Below are positions 4,339 to 6,802 of a DNA stretch of 6,802 bases, in pieces. Position 1 is the first letter of the stretch; each line of letters begins with the position of its first letter. A model generated the notes under the pieces. That model saw only the letters and a program-made list of their open reading frames with translations. It was not told the origin of the DNA and made no database searches. This stretch comes from an uncultured bacterium (GTDB lineage: Bacteria; Cyanobacteriota; Vampirovibrionia; Gastranaerophilales; Gastranaerophilaceae). A program made the translations under genes and the position numbers. Location of the stretch: the NCBI GenBank assembly GCA_947169755.1, contig CAMVQX010000087.1, positions 1 through 6,802 on the forward strand, read 5' to 3'.

Positions 4339-5472
4339 ATGAAAAAACTTTTTTTATTATTTATTTTATTGATTAGTGGTATATTTTCACAAAGTTTTGC
4401 TCAAAATGTCCAGCTTCCTTCTCAAAATGCCGTTGTCAAAAACATAGAATATCAAGATATGGACAATTTAAATCAGGAAGTACAAACAGTTAAACAACTT
4501 GTTAACGTATATATTACAAACGGTCACTTTAAAGGAACTCAACTTGTTATTGATAACATCTTAACAGGAAATCCTGCGTATGATATTCCTCTAAAAAAGG
4601 GGGATAGGGTAATTCTGCACGCTGAAGCCGAGTCTGAAGAAATTGAAAGTGCTGATGATGTGTCGTTCTATATCGCAGACATAAAACGCGATAATCAAAT
4701 GATTCTTTTTGTTGGGATTTTTTCTGTATTATTGCTTTTAATAGGCCGCAAAAAGGGGTTAAGAAGCATTTTGTCAATAATTGCAATTGCCGGACTAATA
4801 TTTTTTGTTCTTATGCCGTTGATATTAAGCGGTTTTAGCCCGATTGTTTCTTCTATATTAGTTGGAGTATTATCTACGGTTATAACAATTTATTTGGTCG
4901 GAGGATTTAATGCAAAAAGCACCTCTGCTATTGCCGGAACTTCTGCAAGTCTTGTTTTTGCCGGAGGGTTATCAATCCTTGCAATTTATTTGGCGCATTT
5001 AACTGGTTTTGCCGGCGAAGAAAACATGTTTTTATATTCCGCACGACCCGATTTGAGCTTTACAGGAATACTTTCAGCTTCAATGATTATTGCCGCGCTT
5101 GGTGCACTGATGGATACTTCTGTTTCAATCGCAAGTACAATAAATGAAATTCATGAAACAGACAGCACTCTCAGTATAACACAGCTTTTTAAATCAGGTA
5201 TGAATGTCGGCCGAGATATTATAGGAACTATGTCTAATACACTTATTTTAGTATATTTAGGAAGTTCACTACCTCTTGTGCTATTATCAAATAATATAGA
5301 TTTAAACAAATTTTTTAATTTAAATATGGTCGCAACGGAGATTCTTTCCGCATTAGTTGGCAGCATTGCAATATTAGCTTGCGTCCCTATTACCGCAATT
5401 ATAGCTTCTGTACTTATTAAAAAATATAAAAAAATAGAATTTCAAATGGAACAAGTAGAATTAGACAAATAA
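4339..5472 (+). CDS. YibE/F-family multi-pass membrane protein
   Basis: A 377-residue inner-membrane protein of the YibE/F-like family, whose function is not established as far as I know. A signal peptide (residues 1-21, likely cut at SFA|QN) leads into an extracytoplasmic domain (about 22-118) with a predicted beta-rich part ('VNVYITNGHFKGTQLVI', 55-71; 'KKGDRVILHAEAE', 86-98). Hydrophobic spans follow near 120-136, 143-164, 167-188, 196-221, 241-263, 294-318 and 332-361. The last third carries the family's most typical stretch: 'GALMDTSVSIASTINEI' (255-271) and 'GRDIIGTMSNTLILVYLGSS' (291-310). The C-terminus is short, charged and cytosolic. Length and layout match single-chain members that begin with a signal sequence. 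No Shine-Dalgarno is seen before the ATG; MKKLF right after it is a normal signal-peptide start, so I keep this start. It is a single-gene unit closed by the terminator that contains its stop codon. Confidence 0.88.
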   Translation: MKKLFLLFILLISGIFSQSFAQNVQLPSQNAVVKNIEYQDMDNLNQEVQTVKQLVNVYITNGHFKGTQLVIDNILTGNPAYDIPLKKGDRVILHAEAESEEIESADDVSFYIADIKRDNQMILFVGIFSVLLLLIGRKKGLRSILSIIAIAGLIFFVLMPLILSGFSPIVSSILVGVLSTVITIYLVGGFNAKSTSAIAGTSASLVFAGGLSILAIYLAHLTGFAGEENMFLYSARPDLSFTGILSASMIIAALGALMDTSVSIASTINEIHETDSTLSITQLFKSGMNVGRDIIGTMSNTLILVYLGSSLPLVLLSNNIDLNKFFNLNMVATEILSALVGSIAILACVPITAIIASVLIKKYKKIEFQMEQVELDK

Positions 5473-5496
5473 AAAAGAGCCGAAAGGCTCTTTTTT
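5471..5496. terminator. Bidirectional intrinsic terminator between the YibE/F gene and metK
   Basis: A perfect hairpin: 11-bp stem AAAAAAGAGCC (5471-5481) paired with GGCTCTTTTTT (5486-5496), closed by a GAAA tetraloop (5482-5485). A run of six T follows the GC-rich part on the plus strand and a run of six A, read as U on the minus transcript, does the same in reverse, so it can stop both convergent genes. The YibE/F stop codon (TAA 5470-5472) enters the stem; the metK stop lies 5 bp beyond the other end. Confidence 0.95.
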
Positions 5497-5501
5497 AAAT
5501 C

Positions 5502-6767
5502 TTATACTGCTAAACTACAGGCCTGCTCCTTTAAGGTTGAAGCCTTTTCAGTGCGTTCCCAAGGAACATCTATATCTGAGCGTCCCATATGGCCATATGC
5601 TGCTAATAGTTGATAGAATTTACCGCCATTTTTAGCAGGCAGATTTCTCAAATCAAATTGATTGATAATAGCAGCAGGTCTCAAATCAAAGTTTTCTGAT
5701 ACAAGTTTTGAAATTTCATCATCAGAGATTTTACCTGTTCCAAATGTATCAACCATAATTGATATAGGTTCTGCAACACCAATAGCGTATGCTAATTCGA
5801 TTTCGCATTTGTCAGCTAAACCTGAAGCTACAACATTTTTTGCAACCCAACGAGCTGCGTATGCTGCAGATCTGTCAACTTTCGTAGGATCTTTTCCGGA
5901 AAAAGCACCGCCGCCGTGACGAGAATAACCGCCGTACGTGTCAACGATAATTTTACGACCTGTTAATCCGGCATCTCCTTGCGGACCGCCTACTACAAAA
6001 CGCCCTGAAGGGTTTACCAAAATTTTTGTTTCACTGTCAAGTTTAATATCTTGACTGTCGAATACATAGTTAATTACATATTTTTTAATATCATTTTTGA
6101 TAATTTCCTGAACTTTTGAATTGTCACTTATACCGTTTATTTCAGAATCGTGTTGAGTCGAAATAAGGATAGTATGAATTCTTGACGGTTTTCCGTCTAC
6201 ATATTCAACAGTAACTTGTGATTTTCCGTCAGGTCTCAAATATGATAAAATACCTTGTTTTCTAACTTGAGCCAATCTGTGTGACAATTTGTGAGCCAAA
6301 CTGATAGGCAAAGGCATTAATTCAGGTGTTTCGTTGCAAGCACATCCAAACATAATACCCTGATCGCCTGCGCCGATATTTTCAGTTTCACTTGTTGAAG
6401 TATCTGAATTTTCTGATCTTGATTCATAGGCCTTGTTTACACCGCCTGCAATATCACTGGATTGTTCATCTATGCTGGTTAAAACTGCACAAGTGTCGGC
6501 ATCAAATCCGCCGCCATGAGAGCCTGTGTATCCTATGTTTTTGATAGTGTTTCTGACAATTGATGGGATATCTACGTAGCAATCAGCTGTAATCTCTCCG
6601 CAAACAAGTGCCATACCTGTTGTAACTGTTGTTTCTGCAGCTACACGTGATGATGAATCCTTTGTTAAAAATTCATCTAAAATTGCGTCAGAAATCTGAT
6701 CGCATACTTTGTCGGGGTGTCCTTCCGTAACTGATTCGGAAGTGAACAAAAAGTTTCTAGGTGTCAT
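5502..6767 (-). CDS. metK: S-adenosylmethionine synthetase MetK
   Basis: Makes S-adenosylmethionine from methionine and ATP in the cytoplasm, the source of methyl groups for the cell. The three-domain family signatures are intact and in order: 'TSESVTEGHPDK' (9-20, ATP site His17 and Asp19), 'ETTVTTGMALVCGE' (45-58), 'GAGDQGIMFG' (132-141, methionine/ATP loop), 'PLPISLAHKL' (152-161), 'GPQGDAGLTGRK' (261-272, including the Asp of the P-loop-like motif) and 'GGGAFSGKDPTKVDRSAAYA' (285-304). The 421 residues exceed the roughly 380-400 of E. coli-type enzymes. Much of the excess is a Ser/Glu/Thr-rich insertion (about 108-130) just before GAGDQG, where cyanobacterial enzymes are also long, to my recollection. 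Start: ATG 6767 with AAGGAG 8 nt upstream. It is transcribed toward the shared terminator and has no operon partner within the window; its promoter lies beyond the right edge. Confidence 0.97.
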   Translation of the reverse strand: MTPRNFLFTSESVTEGHPDKVCDQISDAILDEFLTKDSSSRVAAETTVTTGMALVCGEITADCYVDIPSIVRNTIKNIGYTGSHGGGFDADTCAVLTSIDEQSSDIAGGVNKAYESRSENSDTSTSETENIGAGDQGIMFGCACNETPELMPLPISLAHKLSHRLAQVRKQGILSYLRPDGKSQVTVEYVDGKPSRIHTILISTQHDSEINGISDNSKVQEIIKNDIKKYVINYVFDSQDIKLDSETKILVNPSGRFVVGGPQGDAGLTGRKIIVDTYGGYSRHGGGAFSGKDPTKVDRSAAYAARWVAKNVVASGLADKCEIELAYAIGVAEPISIMVDTFGTGKISDDEISKLVSENFDLRPAAIINQFDLRNLPAKNGGKFYQLLAAYGHMGRSDIDVPWERTEKASTLKEQACSLAV

Positions 6768-6775
6768 TTCAATTT

Positions 6776-6781
6776 CTCCTT
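6776..6781 (-). promoter_or_regulatory. metK: Ribosome-binding site of metK
   Basis: AAGGAG on the minus strand (6781-6776), 8 nt before the ATG at 6767. It confirms the MetK start. Only about 20 bases of leader remain upstream in the window, too few to judge whether a SAM-sensing riboswitch or other control element precedes it. Confidence 0.8.
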
Positions 6782-6802
6782 AATTTTTTACTACCGGGTA
6801 AT

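Noticed and set aside
4339..5472. The YibE/F gene as a transporter of a defined substrate
   Set aside because: The multi-pass layout suggests transport, but there are no substrate-defining motifs and no informative neighbours, so no substrate is named.
5662..5919. An 85-codon plus-strand frame inside metK
   Set aside because: It is antisense to the highly conserved C-terminal half of MetK and shows no features of its own; the long open frame follows from metK codon usage.
6768..6802. Possible SAM riboswitch upstream of metK
   Set aside because: metK is a common riboswitch target, but only 35 leader bases are in the window and no stem or terminator pairing can be seen in them.

Overview
The window is AT-rich bacterial DNA with tightly packed genes, short intergenic gaps and no RNA genes, insertion sequences, CRISPR arrays or prophage traces that I could see. 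It best fits a host-associated Gastranaerophilales-type (Vampirovibrionia/Melainabacteria) relative of Cyanobacteria. That assignment is an inference. It rests on the AT-rich coding style, a small protein carrying tandem 'LExx-F-...-R-LExx(L/V)FG' units behind a signal peptide, an otherwise unrecognisable protein with an early 'PSFTAR' motif, and a long-form MetK. No marker gene here proves it.

Layout, left to right. Positions 1-188 (minus) hold the N-terminal end of an M16-family zinc metallopeptidase, cut by the window edge exactly at its HxxEH motif. A 58-bp divergent promoter region separates it from a plus-strand cluster. The cluster is nanE (ManNAc-6-phosphate 2-epimerase), a ROK-family sugar kinase that is probably nanK, a 72-residue protein of unknown function starting at TTG, and a UbiA/MenA-like membrane prenyltransferase that overlaps the small gene by ATGA. 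After a 95-bp gap with two short tandem duplications comes an unrecognised 247-residue cytoplasmic protein. Its stop codon interlocks with the stop of a convergent gene for a 178-residue secreted or periplasmic protein. A second divergent promoter region (about 4271-4338) leads to a plus-strand YibE/F-family membrane protein. That gene ends in a strong bidirectional hairpin terminator shared with the convergent metK (S-adenosylmethionine synthetase) on the minus strand.

How the genes work together. NanE and the ROK kinase form a coherent ManNAc -> ManNAc-6-P -> GlcNAc-6-P module of amino-sugar salvage (sialic acid or ManNAc use). No lyase, transporter, deacetylase or deaminase lies in this window. 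The UbiA-like enzyme and the 72-residue protein are packed into the same apparent transcription unit with no obvious metabolic link. The other genes look like independent housekeeping or lineage-specific loci. The most interesting signals are an altered zinc/substrate motif in the kinase, a recurrent absence of Shine-Dalgarno sequences in genes with a -10 box just before the start codon (possible leaderless mRNAs), a perfect 14-bp period duplication of a ribosome-binding site, and a Cys cluster in the UbiA-like active-site loop. I found no convincing evidence of a wholly new multi-gene system.
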